Under the pieces are notes generated by a model. That model was not told the DNA's origin, did no database searches, and worked only from the letters and a program-made list of their open reading frames with translations. 64,000 nt of DNA, from NCBI RefSeq assembly GCF_900091505.1, contig NZ_LT607409.1, forward strand, positions 6,076,001-6,140,000, given 5' to 3'. How positions within the stretch are numbered: position 1 is the stretch's first letter; each line of letters opens with the position of its first letter. Position numbers and translations under genes: made by a program. The stretch is from Micromonospora chokoriensis. GTDB taxonomy: Bacteria; Actinomycetota; Actinomycetes; Mycobacteriales; Micromonosporaceae. Of this stretch, positions 16,554 to 25,818 are shown piece by piece.

Positions 16554-17441
16554 GTGCGACTTCTTCCTGCCCTGACCCGTGCCACCGCCCTGGGCGCGGC
16601 CGCCGTGCTGGCCGCCACCACGCTCACCGCCTGCGGCGGCGACAGCTCGTCCGACACCGGCGCCAACCCGTACGGCCTGGCACAACCGGGCGTGCTGCGG
16701 GCCGGCACCCTGACCGACGCCCCGCCGAACGTGTACCTCAAGGACGGCACGTTCACCGGCTTCGACAACGACCTGCTGACCGCCGTGGCCGGCAAGCTCG
16801 GCCTCCGGGTCGAGTTCGTCGGCACCGACTTCTCCGCGTTGCTCTCCCAGGTCAACAACCACAAGTTCGACGTCGGCAGTTCCTCGATCACCATCACCGA
16901 GGCGCGGAAGAAGACAGTCGACTTCGGCAACGGTTACGACTTCGGCTACTTCGGCCTGGACGTCCCGGCCGGCTCGCCGATCACCGGCTTCGACCAGCTC
17001 GCCGGCAAGCGGGTCGTGGTGGTGCAGGGCACCGTGCAGGACGACTACGCCACCGGCAAGCAGCTCGACCCGGTGCGGGTGCCGGACTACAACGGCGCGA
17101 TCAACCAGCTCAAGGCCGGCACCGCCGACGCGTGGATCGCCCCGGCGGAGATCGGCGAGAAGTCGGCCGCCGACAGCAACGGCAAGATCACCGTGGCGGC
17201 CAAGCAGCTCAGCCCGGCACCCACCGCGTACGCGTTCGCGAAGGGCGGCGACAAGCTGCGCGAGGCGCTGAACAAGGCTCTCGACGAGGTCATCGCGGAC
17301 GGCACCTGGAACCGGTTGCAGGCCCAGTACTACCCCGGCCGGCCGATCCCGGCGGACTTCACGCCGGGCAGCGGAGCGGTGGCGGCACCGTCCGCGTCGG
17401 TCGCGCCGTCGGCGTCCACGTCGGCGTCGGCCGCGTCCTGA
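16554..17441 (+). CDS. polar amino-acid ABC transporter, substrate-binding lipoprotein
   Basis: A 295-residue binding protein. The signal peptide ends in the lipobox LTAC, so it is a lipid-anchored extracytoplasmic receptor. The body is a type II periplasmic-binding fold of the polar amino-acid family (GFDNDLLTAVAGKLGLRVEFV, SSSITITEARKKTVDF, the GKRVVVVQGTVQ hinge strand). The last 30 residues are a Ser/Ala/Pro tail. The family takes Gln, Glu, cystine or Met; the upstream SAM-IV riboswitch and Met/Cys leader point to a sulfur amino acid. The GTG at 16554 is chosen because GGAG lies 7 nt upstream and the signal peptide starts there. Confidence 0.9.
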   Translation: MRLLPALTRATALGAAAVLAATTLTACGGDSSSDTGANPYGLAQPGVLRAGTLTDAPPNVYLKDGTFTGFDNDLLTAVAGKLGLRVEFVGTDFSALLSQVNNHKFDVGSSSITITEARKKTVDFGNGYDFGYFGLDVPAGSPITGFDQLAGKRVVVVQGTVQDDYATGKQLDPVRVPDYNGAINQLKAGTADAWIAPAEIGEKSAADSNGKITVAAKQLSPAPTAYAFAKGGDKLREALNKALDEVIADGTWNRLQAQYYPGRPIPADFTPGSGAVAAPSASVAPSASTSASAAS

Positions 17442-17480
17442 ACCGGTGACGAGCGAGCGGGACGGTAGGAGAGACGACCG

Positions 17481-18254
17481 ATGGATCCGTTGAGCACCCT
17501 GTGGGAGACGTTCTTCGACCTCGACGCGATGCGCGAGGCGCTGCCCGAGATGCTGACCGTCGGGTTGCCGAACACGCTGATCCTGGCGGTCTCCGCCGCC
17601 CTGCTCGGCTCGGTGCTGGGCCTGCTGTTGGCCGTCGCCGGGATCTCCCGCAGCCGGTGGTTGCGCTGGCCGGCGCGGGTCTACACCGACGTGTTCCGGG
17701 GGCTGCCGGCCGCGGCGACGATCCTGTTGATCGGCGTCGGGCTGGCACCGCTGGGCATGCGGGTCTGGGGACCGGACCCCTACCCGTTGGGGATCCTGGC
17801 GCTGTCGCTGATCGCCGCCGCGTACATCGGGGAGATCTTCCGCTCCGGCATCCAGTCGGTGGAGGCCGCCCAGTTGGAGGGCGCCCGCGCGCTCGGCTTC
17901 TCCTGGTCCGACGCGATGCGGCTGGTGATCATCCCGCAGGGCGTCCGGCGGGTCCTGCCGGCCTGGGTCAACCAGCTCATCGCGCTGATCAAGGACTCCA
18001 GCCTGGTCTACTTCCTCGGCCTGGTGGCCAGCCAGCGGGAGCTGTTCCGGATCGGGCAGGACTACGCGGCCACCACCGGCAACGAGTCCGCGCTGCTCCT
18101 GGCCGGGCTCTTCTACCTGGCGCTGACCGTTCCGCTGACCCACGTCGTCAACGGGATCGACCGGCGGCTGCGCCACGGCCGACCAGCCACCGCAGCCGCC
18201 GACGAGGACGACGACCTCCCGCTGCCCGCCACCGTCCAGGGAGACCGGCGATGA
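17481..18254 (+). CDS. polar amino-acid ABC transporter, permease
   Basis: A 257-residue His/Glu/Gln/Arg-type inner-membrane permease with about five helices. It contains the GLPNTLILAVSAALLGSVLG entry helix, the cytosolic EAA coupling loop (QSVEAAQLEGARALGFSWSD) that docks on the ATPase, and a charged C-terminal tail. It forms the channel for the ligand delivered by the lipoprotein upstream. GGTAGGAGAGAC before the ATG gives a ribosome site. Its stop overlaps the ATPase start by four bases (ATGA). Confidence 0.92.
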   Translation: MDPLSTLWETFFDLDAMREALPEMLTVGLPNTLILAVSAALLGSVLGLLLAVAGISRSRWLRWPARVYTDVFRGLPAAATILLIGVGLAPLGMRVWGPDPYPLGILALSLIAAAYIGEIFRSGIQSVEAAQLEGARALGFSWSDAMRLVIIPQGVRRVLPAWVNQLIALIKDSSLVYFLGLVASQRELFRIGQDYAATTGNESALLLAGLFYLALTVPLTHVVNGIDRRLRHGRPATAAADEDDDLPLPATVQGDRR

Positions 18255-18994
18255 CCACCGACACCACCACCTCGGTCAGCCTCGACGTACGGGACGTGCA
18301 CCTCGCCTTCGGGCCGAACCGGGTGCTGCGCGGCGTCGACCTCACCGTGCCGCGCGGGGGGACGGCCTGCGTGATCGGCCCGTCCGGGTCCGGCAAGTCG
18401 ACCCTCCTGCGCACCATCAACCGGCTGATCGAGCCGGACCGCGGCGACGTGCTGTTGGACGGGCGCAGCGTGCTGGGCGACGACCCGGACGGCCTGCGGC
18501 AGCGGGTCGGCATGGTCTTCCAGCAGTTCAACCTGTTCCCGCACATGAGCGTGCTGCGCAACGTCACCCTCGCGCTGCGTCGGCTGCGCAAGCTCGGCGA
18601 GGACGAGGCGGAGGCCGTGGCCCGGGCCCAACTGGACCTGGTCGGGTTGGCGGCCAAGGCCGACGCACGCCCGGCGCAGCTCTCCGGCGGTCAGCAGCAG
18701 CGGGTCGCGATCGCCCGGGCGCTGGCGCTGCGGCCCGAGGTGATGCTCTTCGACGAGGCCACCTCGGCGCTCGACCCGGAGCTGGTCAAGGGCGTGCTCG
18801 GGGTGATGGCCGACCTGTCCGCCGCCGGCATGACCATGGTGGTGGTCACCCACGAGATGGGCTTCGCCCGGCAGGTCGCCGACACCGTCGCCTTCATGGA
18901 CCGGGGCGTGGTGCTGGAGGCCGGGCCGCCCGAGGCGGTCTTCGAACGGGCCGAGCACCCCCGGCTCCGCCGGTTCCTGTCCCAGGTGCTCTGA
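18251..18994 (+). CDS. polar amino-acid ABC transporter, ATPase
   Basis: A 247-residue ABC ATPase with Walker A GPSGSGKST (residues 43-51), Q-loop VFQQFNLFPHM, signature LSGGQQQR, Walker B VMLFDEATSALD and the switch His in VTHEMGF. It belongs to the GlnQ/HisP class and powers the permease encoded just upstream, with which it is translationally coupled. It ends 21 nt before the convergent antiporter gene; no clear terminator hairpin lies between. Confidence 0.95.
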   Translation: MTTDTTTSVSLDVRDVHLAFGPNRVLRGVDLTVPRGGTACVIGPSGSGKSTLLRTINRLIEPDRGDVLLDGRSVLGDDPDGLRQRVGMVFQQFNLFPHMSVLRNVTLALRRLRKLGEDEAEAVARAQLDLVGLAAKADARPAQLSGGQQQRVAIARALALRPEVMLFDEATSALDPELVKGVLGVMADLSAAGMTMVVVTHEMGFARQVADTVAFMDRGVVLEAGPPEAVFERAEHPRLRRFLSQVL

Positions 18995-19015
18995 GTCGCG
19001 GCGGCACCCGGGCGG

Positions 19016-20590
19016 TCACTCGTGGGGTCCGCGCCCCAGCAGCCGGATCTCCTCGTTGTCCAGGGCGGCCTGAAGCTCCTGAAGCACCAGGTCGTCGATC
19101 TCCCGGTTGTCGCGCAGACGGGTGACCTCCCGACGTTTGTGGGCCAGGACGCGCAGGCGCAGACGACGTTCCAGGCGGCGCTCCTCGGCGGTGCTCCCAC
19201 CGCTCTCGTTGAGGTCCTCCAGGTGCCGCTGGTACTCGGCGCGCAGCCGACGGACCGACTCCTCCTGCGCGCCGACCTCGGCCGCGACCTGGGGCAGAGC
19301 GGCCAGGCCCGCCTCGGTGGCCCGCCGCCGGGCGTGCCGGGCCTCGTCGACGCGTTCGGGGTCGCCGACCAGCCCCGCCCAGTGCACGACCAGCGGCAGG
19401 GTGGTGCCCTGGAGCAGCATGATCAGCACGATCACCAACGCGGTGACGAAGATGATCAGGTCACGCTCGATCACCGGTTGACCGTCGACGGTCACCGTCG
19501 GCACGGCCAGGGCGGCGGCCAGCGACACCGCGCCCCGGAAGCCGGACCAACCGGCGACGGTCCCCACCCGCCAGCTCGAGGGCCCCTGGCTCGGGTCCAT
19601 GATCCGGCGCCGTCGCAGCCTGGCGATCTGCGAGGTGAGGTAGACGAACAACAGCCGGGTGCCGATGACGACGAGGGTCACGACGAGCACGATCACCAGG
19701 GCGCGCTCGGGCGAGGTACTGGTGATGCCCCGCACCGCGCGGGGTATCTGCGTACCGAGGAGGACGAACAGCCCGCCGTTGATGAGGAACGTGGACAGGT
19801 CCCAGAACGCGTACGCCAGCACCCGGGACCGGGCGCGGATCACCCGTGGACCGGCGTAGGAGAGCACCAGACCGGCGACCACCACCGCCAGCACACCGCT
19901 GGCGTGCACGGCATCGGCCAGCAGGAACGCGGCGAACGGCGTGAGCACGCTCAACGCGCCCTCCCGAAGCGGGTCGTCGAGCCGTTTGCGGACCAGCACC
20001 ACGGCCACCCCCACCAGCGCACCGGCCAGGACGCCGCCGACGCTGGCGCCGACGAACTCCTCACCGATGCGCAGCGCGCCCGGGTCCGCGCTGTGCACGA
20101 GCAGGCCGACGGCCACCGCGAAGATCACCAGGGCGGTGCCGTCGTTGATCAGACTTTCGGCGTGCAGGGTGGTGAGCAGCTTTCGGGGCAGCCGTTTCGC
20201 GAGCCCGGTGACCGCTGCGGCGTCGGTCGGGGCGAGGACGGCGCCGAGCACCCAGGCGGCAGCGGGGTCCACCCCGAACGCCTGCGCGGTGAACGAGACA
20301 GTGACCATGGTGAGGACCACCAGCACCACGGCGAGCGACCCGATCACCGGAAGGTTGGCCCGGATCTCGCGCAGACTGATGGTGAGGCTCTCCCGGTACA
20401 GGATCGCCGGTAGGAAGATCAGCAGCACCAGCTCGGGTTCCAGGGTGACCTCGGACAGCGGAGGCGTCAGGCCGAGCAGCACCCCGAACGCGATGAGCAG
20501 GACCGGCGGGGCCACCCGGTACCGTCCGCCGAGCGTGGTGCCGATCAGGACGGTGACGCCCAGCACCACGATCATGACGAGCGCCTGCAC
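19016..20590 (-). CDS. CPA1-family Na+/H+ antiporter
   Basis: A 524-residue cation/proton antiporter with 11-12 helices. The ion-site motifs are visible: LAPTDAAAVTGL in the discontinuous helix and ESLINDGTALV, with the essential Asp of the ND pair, in the next one. GWSGFRGAVSLAAALA is a conserved Arg-containing helix. The last 110 residues are a charged, probably coiled-coil cytosolic tail (RRLRAEYQRHLEDLNE) that may regulate activity. It should exchange Na+ or K+ for H+ and serve pH and salt homeostasis. The GTG at 20590 follows GAGGGGG at good spacing and is preferred over an upstream in-frame ATG. Confidence 0.9.
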   Translation of the reverse strand: MQALVMIVVLGVTVLIGTTLGGRYRVAPPVLLIAFGVLLGLTPPLSEVTLEPELVLLIFLPAILYRESLTISLREIRANLPVIGSLAVVLVVLTMVTVSFTAQAFGVDPAAAWVLGAVLAPTDAAAVTGLAKRLPRKLLTTLHAESLINDGTALVIFAVAVGLLVHSADPGALRIGEEFVGASVGGVLAGALVGVAVVLVRKRLDDPLREGALSVLTPFAAFLLADAVHASGVLAVVVAGLVLSYAGPRVIRARSRVLAYAFWDLSTFLINGGLFVLLGTQIPRAVRGITSTSPERALVIVLVVTLVVIGTRLLFVYLTSQIARLRRRRIMDPSQGPSSWRVGTVAGWSGFRGAVSLAAALAVPTVTVDGQPVIERDLIIFVTALVIVLIMLLQGTTLPLVVHWAGLVGDPERVDEARHARRRATEAGLAALPQVAAEVGAQEESVRRLRAEYQRHLEDLNESGGSTAEERRLERRLRLRVLAHKRREVTRLRDNREIDDLVLQELQAALDNEEIRLLGRGPHE

Positions 20591-20703
20591 GGCGTACCCC
20601 CTCGATCGTCGCCGGCGGTGGACGCGCCGGTCCTTCCATCTGACCGCACCCACCGGCGGGTTCCGAGGAGAATCGGCAAGTCGCCGTGGACGGCGAACGA
20701 CGA

Positions 20704-23700
20704 TCAGCGGGCGGGAGCGGCCGTCCGGGCCCGGTCGCCGACCGCGCGGGCGACCTGGCGGTGCGCGGCCGATTCCTCCGCGCGGCCCAGTGCACCGGCC
20801 AGGGCGGCGAGGTGCCCGGCCACCGGGCCGACGGTGAGCACGCCGCTGCCGGCAGCCAGTTCCTCCGCCGCCGGCAACAGGTCGGCGTGAACCCGTTCCA
20901 TCGTGCCCCGGTCGCCGAGGACACGCGCCGCCCGACCGACGAGGCAGAGGCGCACCTCCCGGAGAAGATCGTGCGGCCCTTCCGGAAGTGCCCGCAGGGC
21001 CGCTGCCGCAGCGTCCCGGTCACCGTCGGCGAGCAGCAGCAACGGCCGGACCCACGGCTCGTGCGGCCCCCAGTCCATCGTCGCCCAACCCGCCCCGCCC
21101 GGAATCGGTCGGTCGAGCGCGTCGGCCCCGTCGTCGACGGCGTCGGCCAGCCGCAGGCCGAGCAGCGCGAGCGGGAGCAGCCCACGCGTCAGGCCCGGCA
21201 TACCGTCCGCGGGCAGGTGCCGGGCCGCCGCGTGGAAGGCGTCCGCCGCCGCGGCCGACTCGCCGTCGAGAGCCAGGCGCAGCGCGGCGAACCACCTGGT
21301 GAACACCGCGACCAACGGCAACTCGTAGCGCTCGGCGAGGCGGTCGGCGGCACGGGCGTGCGCGTCGGCCGCGGGCCGGTCGGCCAGCGCGCAGTACGCC
21401 TGGACCAGCACGAGGTGGCCGAGCACCTCGAAGGTCACCAACCGGTGCCGGGCGGCCAGGTCGACCACCTCGCGACCGATCCGGGCCCGGTCACCGGCGA
21501 GGCCGGCGCGCTGGAAGGTGTGCATGAAGCGGGCGTTGAGCGCGAAGGCCAGCAGCCCGGGGTCGCCGAGCGTCCGGGCGATCGTCTCGGCCTCGTACGC
21601 CGCCCGGCGACCACTGTCAACGGTGGTGCCGCGCAGCTCCAGCGCGAGGGTGCTCAGGAGCCGGCTGCGCCGCGCCGAGCCGGTCGGACCGAGAGCGCTC
21701 AGGGCCCGCTCGGCAGCGCGGACGATGTGCCCGGAGAGCCGGTCGTCGTCGTTGCGCGTCCAGACGGCGGGTACGTCGAAGCCGGCCAGCACCTCCTCGA
21801 TCAGCAGCGGATCGCCGACCGACTCGGCGGCGGTGATCGCCTCGGCCCGTCGCCCTCGCGCCTCGGCCAGCCGCCCGGTCACGGCCAGCGCCCGCCCCAG
21901 ACCGAGCAGCGCGGTCAACCGCTCACGCTGCTCGACGCCACCGGCACTGTCGTACGCCTCGATGACCTGCCGCCACAGGCGGGCCGCCTCGTGCGGGTTG
22001 CCGCCTCGTTCGGCCTGCTCGGCAGCCGTGCGGGCGTACGCGCCGGCGCGACCGGCAGCGGCCCGTCCACCGGCGCGGAGCAGGTGGTGCGCGATCGCGG
22101 CCGGCGCGACCGGATCTCGTCGGCGCAGCGCTTCGGCGATGGTCGCGTGCCACGCGGCACGGCGCGGTGTGGACAGGTCGGCGTAGAGCGTGTCGCGGAC
22201 CAGGATGTGGGTGAAGCGCAGCTGACCGTCGGGCTCCCGCTCGGCCAGGAAACCGGCCTGGAGAGCGCGGTCGACGGCGTCCAGCACGACTGCGGGGTCG
22301 CCCGCCAGGGAGGTGAGGATCTCCAGGTCGAGGTCCCGGCCGAGCACGGCGGCCTGCCGCAGCACGGTGCGCGTCGGTGTGGGTAGCTGCGCCAACCGGT
22401 GTCGGATCACGTCGCGCACGCCGGGCGGCACCGAGGCCAGTGCGGTCTCCCCCTCGCTCGCGTACAGCTGGGCCAGCTCGCGGACGAAGAACGGGTTGCC
22501 TCCGCTGCGGTCGTGGATCAACTGGGCGGTGCTCGGGGAGAGTGCCGTGCCGACGACGGCGCGGGCCAGCTCACCCGTCGCCGACGCGGAGAGGCCGGCC
22601 AGGTACTCCCGGGTCGGCTCCAGCCCGGCGACGCGGGCCAGGGCGGCGGTCAGCTCCGGACTGATCTCGGTGGCCCGGTAGGTGCCGAGGACGAGCACCG
22701 GCCCGGTGGCCGGGTGTGGACCGGTGAGCAGGGCGGTCAGCAGGTCCAGGGTGTCACCGTCGGCGCGGTGCAGGTCGTCGAGGACCACGAGCAGCGGCCC
22801 CCGGTCGCCGACCGCCGCGATCAACGACGCCACCGCCCGGTGCCGACGGAACCGACCACCGGCGGGGTCGCCCGGTTCGTCGGTCGGACCGGAGGCCTCC
22901 ACCAGGCCGGTGAGCGCGTCGGTGACCTGGGTCCACGGCCAGGCCGGCGGGGCCCCCTCGTACTCCGGGCTGCGTCCCCACGCGGTGGTCCAGCCCTCGG
23001 CGGCCAACTGTCGGGCCACCGTCTCGGCCAACGCGGTCTTGCCGGCACCCGGGTCGCCGCCGAGGAGCGCGAGGGTGGGCGTACGGCGTCGGAGCGCGGC
23101 CTGGGCGGCGTGCCGCAGGCGGTCCAGCTCCGCTTCTCTGCCGAGGAACGGACGCTGCGGCGCCGGCTGCGGTGCCGCGGGCTCCCGGAGTCGGGGGGTG
23201 GCGGCGGCGTCGGGGGCCGGGGTGAGATGCGGCGCCTGGGCCAGGACGTCGGCTTCCAGCCGCTGCAACTCGGGCCCGGGATCCACGCCCAACTGCGTCA
23301 CCAGGACGTCGCGCGCCTCGCGAAGCGCAGCGAGGGCGTCCCCCTGCCGACCGGCGCGGTACCGGGCCACCGCGAGCAACCGCCAGGCGTCCTCCCGCAG
23401 CGGATGGCTGGCCAGGTGGGCGGGCAGGTCGGCGGCGGCTTCGTCCGGCCGCCCCAGTGCCAGCAGCGCCTCCGCCCGCCGCTCGACGGCGAGCATGCGC
23501 AACTCGTCCAGTCGGTTGATCTCCGCCGCCGCCCAGATCTCGTTCGCGCAGTCCGCGTACGCGGGGCCCCGCCAGAGTCGGAGTGCCCCGTCCAGGGCGG
23601 TCAGGGCCTGCGCGGGACGTCCCGCCGAGAGCAGTGGACCCGCCTCGCCGACGGCTGCCTCGAACCGGCCGGCGTCCACCGCGTCCGGGGCGACCCGCAG

Positions 23701-24009
23701 CACGTACCCCGGTGGCTCGGTGACCAGGATCCGGGGCGGCTGCCGTGGTGGCCGGTCGGGCTCCAGGGCCCGCCGCAGGTCGGCGACGAACGTCCGGATC
23801 GCGCCCACCGCGCCGTCCGGCGCGACCTCCCACAGGTCGTCGACCAGACGCCGCACCGGCACCACCCTCCCGTGGGCGATCAACAGCCGGGCCAGCACCA
23901 GGCGGTGCCGGTGCCCACGCAGCGGTGCCGGGCCACGCCCGGTGACGGCGGTCACCGGCCCGAGGACGCCGAAGGTCACCACGTCCGGTGTGGTCGGCTG
24001 CCTGGTCAT
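20704..24009 (-). CDS. AfsR/SARP-like transcriptional regulator with BTAD and AAA ATPase
   Basis: A 1101-residue multidomain regulator. Residues 12-105 form an OmpR-like winged helix (FGVLGPVTAV, GAIRTFVADLRRALEP, GYVLRV), 112-255 a bacterial transcriptional activation domain, and from about 288 (FLGREAELDRL) an AAA/STAND ATPase with Walker A GGDPGAGKT (317-325) and Walker B LLVVLDDLHRADGD. The remainder is helical, TPR-like. Unlike LuxR-type LAL regulators it has no C-terminal HTH. Such proteins act as ATP-gated activators, often of nearby biosynthetic genes, but none is present here. A TAGATT box 6 nt before the ATG suggests a leaderless mRNA. It is divergent from the hydrolase at 24133. 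Confidence 0.9.
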   Translation of the reverse strand: MTRQPTTPDVVTFGVLGPVTAVTGRGPAPLRGHRHRLVLARLLIAHGRVVPVRRLVDDLWEVAPDGAVGAIRTFVADLRRALEPDRPPRQPPRILVTEPPGYVLRVAPDAVDAGRFEAAVGEAGPLLSAGRPAQALTALDGALRLWRGPAYADCANEIWAAAEINRLDELRMLAVERRAEALLALGRPDEAAADLPAHLASHPLREDAWRLLAVARYRAGRQGDALAALREARDVLVTQLGVDPGPELQRLEADVLAQAPHLTPAPDAAATPRLREPAAPQPAPQRPFLGREAELDRLRHAAQAALRRRTPTLALLGGDPGAGKTALAETVARQLAAEGWTTAWGRSPEYEGAPPAWPWTQVTDALTGLVEASGPTDEPGDPAGGRFRRHRAVASLIAAVGDRGPLLVVLDDLHRADGDTLDLLTALLTGPHPATGPVLVLGTYRATEISPELTAALARVAGLEPTREYLAGLSASATGELARAVVGTALSPSTAQLIHDRSGGNPFFVRELAQLYASEGETALASVPPGVRDVIRHRLAQLPTPTRTVLRQAAVLGRDLDLEILTSLAGDPAVVLDAVDRALQAGFLAEREPDGQLRFTHILVRDTLYADLSTPRRAAWHATIAEALRRRDPVAPAAIAHHLLRAGGRAAAGRAGAYARTAAEQAERGGNPHEAARLWRQVIEAYDSAGGVEQRERLTALLGLGRALAVTGRLAEARGRRAEAITAAESVGDPLLIEEVLAGFDVPAVWTRNDDDRLSGHIVRAAERALSALGPTGSARRSRLLSTLALELRGTTVDSGRRAAYEAETIARTLGDPGLLAFALNARFMHTFQRAGLAGDRARIGREVVDLAARHRLVTFEVLGHLVLVQAYCALADRPAADAHARAADRLAERYELPLVAVFTRWFAALRLALDGESAAAADAFHAAARHLPADGMPGLTRGLLPLALLGLRLADAVDDGADALDRPIPGGAGWATMDWGPHEPWVRPLLLLADGDRDAAAAALRALPEGPHDLLREVRLCLVGRAARVLGDRGTMERVHADLLPAAEELAAGSGVLTVGPVAGHLAALAGALGRAEESAAHRQVARAVGDRARTAAPAR

Positions 24010-24021
24010 GGCACCAATCTA
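24010..24021 (-). promoter_or_regulatory. leaderless -10 box of the AfsR-like gene
   Basis: On the minus strand TAGATT (24021-24016) is followed by 6 nt and the ATG at 24009. Confidence 0.5.
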
Positions 24022-24132
24022 GGCGCTGATCGGACGCTGACCGCTTGCTGATCAGCGCGGAGAAGGCTCGACGACGTACGACGACGCGGGGCCGTCGCCC
24101 CCGCCGGCACTGCTCACCAGAGAGGTTCTCCC

Positions 24133-25011
24133 GTGGACCCCAGGATCAACGGATTCGACTACCGGCGCGTGGGCGTCGCGGACGGTGTGACGCTCAACGT
24201 CGCCGTCGGTGGTTCCGGACCAGCTGTCGTGCTGCTGCACGGTTTCCCGCAGACCCACCTCATGTGGCGGCACGTCGCGGCCGACCTGGCCGCCGACCAC
24301 ACCGTCATCTGCCCCGACCTGCGCGGCTACGGCGACAGCGACAGACCCGTCGACACCGACGGCACCGGGTACGCCAAGCGCACCATGGCCGCCGACGTCG
24401 TGACGCTGGCCCGCGCGTTCGGCCACGAACGGTTCGCGCTGGCGGGCCACGATCGGGGCGCGCTCGTCGCGTTCCGCGCCGGCCTGGACCACCCGGCGGC
24501 GATCAGCCGGCTGGCGTTGCTCGACGTGGTGCCCACCCTGGACATGTGGGACGTGCTGCACGGCACCTCCGCGGCGGTCGCGTTCCACCTGTATCTGATG
24601 GCGCAGCCACCCGGGCTGCCGGAAGAGTTGATCGGTGGCAGCCCGGACGCCTTCTTCGGCCACTTCCTGGACGTCTGGACCCGCGATCCGGAGGCCCTAC
24701 CGGCCGACGTGCGGGCGGCCTACCTGCGGGCGTCCCGTGACGCGGTCACGTCGATCGTCGCCGACTACCGGGCGTCGGCCGGCATCGACGTGGCCCACGA
24801 CAGCGCCGACCGGGCGGCCGGCAACCGGCTACGCATGCCGGTGACGGTGCTCCAGCAGGACTGGGGCGCCGCGCTGGGATATGACGCGGCCGAGGTGTGG
24901 CGGGCCTGGGCGCCCGACCTGGAGCACCGGACGGTCACCTCCGGGCACTTCATGGCGGAGGAGGCACCGGCCGAGGTGGTCCGGACGCTGCGGGCCCTGC
25001 TCGACCGCTGA
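24133..25011 (+). CDS. alpha/beta hydrolase, haloacetate-dehalogenase/epoxide-hydrolase-like
   Basis: A 292-residue alpha/beta hydrolase. The nucleophile is an Asp, not Ser, in GHDRGALVAFR near residue 111; HGFPQTHLMW and PDLRGYGDSDRP are typical of haloacetate dehalogenases and epoxide hydrolases, and the catalytic His is in TSGHFMAEE near the C-terminus. The Arg pair after the nucleophile that binds the carboxylate of fluoroacetate is partly kept (DRGA...FR), but the fluoride-site Trp after the cap His appears to be Leu (FHLYLMAQP). Dehalogenation is therefore uncertain. The GTG at 24133 has GAGAGG 7 nt upstream. It faces the AfsR-like regulator, which may control it. Confidence 0.8.
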   Translation: MDPRINGFDYRRVGVADGVTLNVAVGGSGPAVVLLHGFPQTHLMWRHVAADLAADHTVICPDLRGYGDSDRPVDTDGTGYAKRTMAADVVTLARAFGHERFALAGHDRGALVAFRAGLDHPAAISRLALLDVVPTLDMWDVLHGTSAAVAFHLYLMAQPPGLPEELIGGSPDAFFGHFLDVWTRDPEALPADVRAAYLRASRDAVTSIVADYRASAGIDVAHDSADRAAGNRLRMPVTVLQQDWGAALGYDAAEVWRAWAPDLEHRTVTSGHFMAEEAPAEVVRTLRALLDR

Positions 25012-25368
25012 CCGATCGGAGGTCCGGCCGCGCCGCCATCACCCTGGGTAAGATATGCGACACCCCTCGTGGTGATCGTGGTGGCGCGGCCGGACCGCCG
25101 CGCTCCGTCGGGCCCGACCCACGGCAATCGGGTCCGAATGGGCCCTGACCTGCGGTAATGCAACGTGACACGGAGTGGACGACAACCGGTCATCGGTGAT
25201 ACACAGGCAGATACCGGCAGCCAACGACGTCGAGTCGCTCCATCTCCTCGCCTTACGACCGTCCATCCGCACCGCACCAGCGTCGGCGTGCCGCTCCCCC
25301 CGTCGCGATCGGACGGCACCGGCCCGTGAGGCCGTTGCGGGAGGTCGGCCCTCGACCAAGGAGTTGCC
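25012..25368. other. 357-nt gap: large hairpin and leader of the small membrane-protein pair
   Basis: The first 85 nt hold a strong two-part hairpin (see the terminator entry). The remainder (25097-25368) contains no convincing frame. GATACA near 25197 could be a -10 box, but no matching -35 is obvious. The last 12 nt hold the AAGGAG ribosome site for the gene at 25369. Confidence 0.4.
25021..25096. terminator. long nested hairpin after the hydrolase gene
   Basis: A 14-bp outer stem (25021-25034 with 25083-25096, GGTCCGGCCGCGCC and its complement) encloses an inner stem, ATCACC (25038-25043) with GGTGAT (25071-25076), and a loop of 27 nt. It begins 9 nt after the hydrolase stop. Probably a terminator; the size and nested form leave room for a structured RNA role. 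Confidence 0.5.
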
Positions 25369-25818
25369 GTGGGAACCCTCCGTATCCGAACCAGACACCA
25401 ACCGTACGAGATCGCTGTCCTGGCCGCCGCACCCGTGTGTGGCGTCCTGATGCTGACCCTCGACGTCCGGCCGACCTCTGTGCAGACGGCCATGCCCGGG
25501 CCCATCCAGGTCGCCTGGGAGCTGGGGCTGATCGCGGTGGGCGTGGGCGGATTACTGGGCATCCTGTGGCCCGGCCGGCTCTCCACCGGGCTCGGCCTCG
25601 AACTCGCGTCGGTGCTGGTGCTCGGCACGATCACCGGCATGTACGCCGTGGCCCTGGTAACCATGTCAGGTCGAAATTCCATCGTCGCGACGTCGTTCGT
25701 CATGGCGGTGACGGTCGGATCCCTCTGGCGGGCCACGCAGATCGCCGTCGACCTGCGCCGCCTGGCCCGGGCTTGCGAAATAGTTGGTTACGAACCCCTG
25801 CAGGCAGGTGTCACGTGA
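25369..25818 (+). CDS. small four-helix membrane protein, coupled to the next gene
   Basis: A 149-residue protein with four predicted membrane helices near residues 14-31, 47-66, 74-94 and 103-120, a basic N-terminus (RIRTRHQ) and a cytosolic-type tail with DLRRLARA. The GTG at 25369 has AAGGAG 6 nt upstream. Its stop overlaps the following start (GTGA), so the two products are probably made in fixed ratio and may form a complex. I recall paired small membrane proteins of this style in actinobacterial prophages, but no phage gene lies nearby. Function unknown. Confidence 0.6.
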   Translation: MGTLRIRTRHQPYEIAVLAAAPVCGVLMLTLDVRPTSVQTAMPGPIQVAWELGLIAVGVGGLLGILWPGRLSTGLGLELASVLVLGTITGMYAVALVTMSGRNSIVATSFVMAVTVGSLWRATQIAVDLRRLARACEIVGYEPLQAGVT

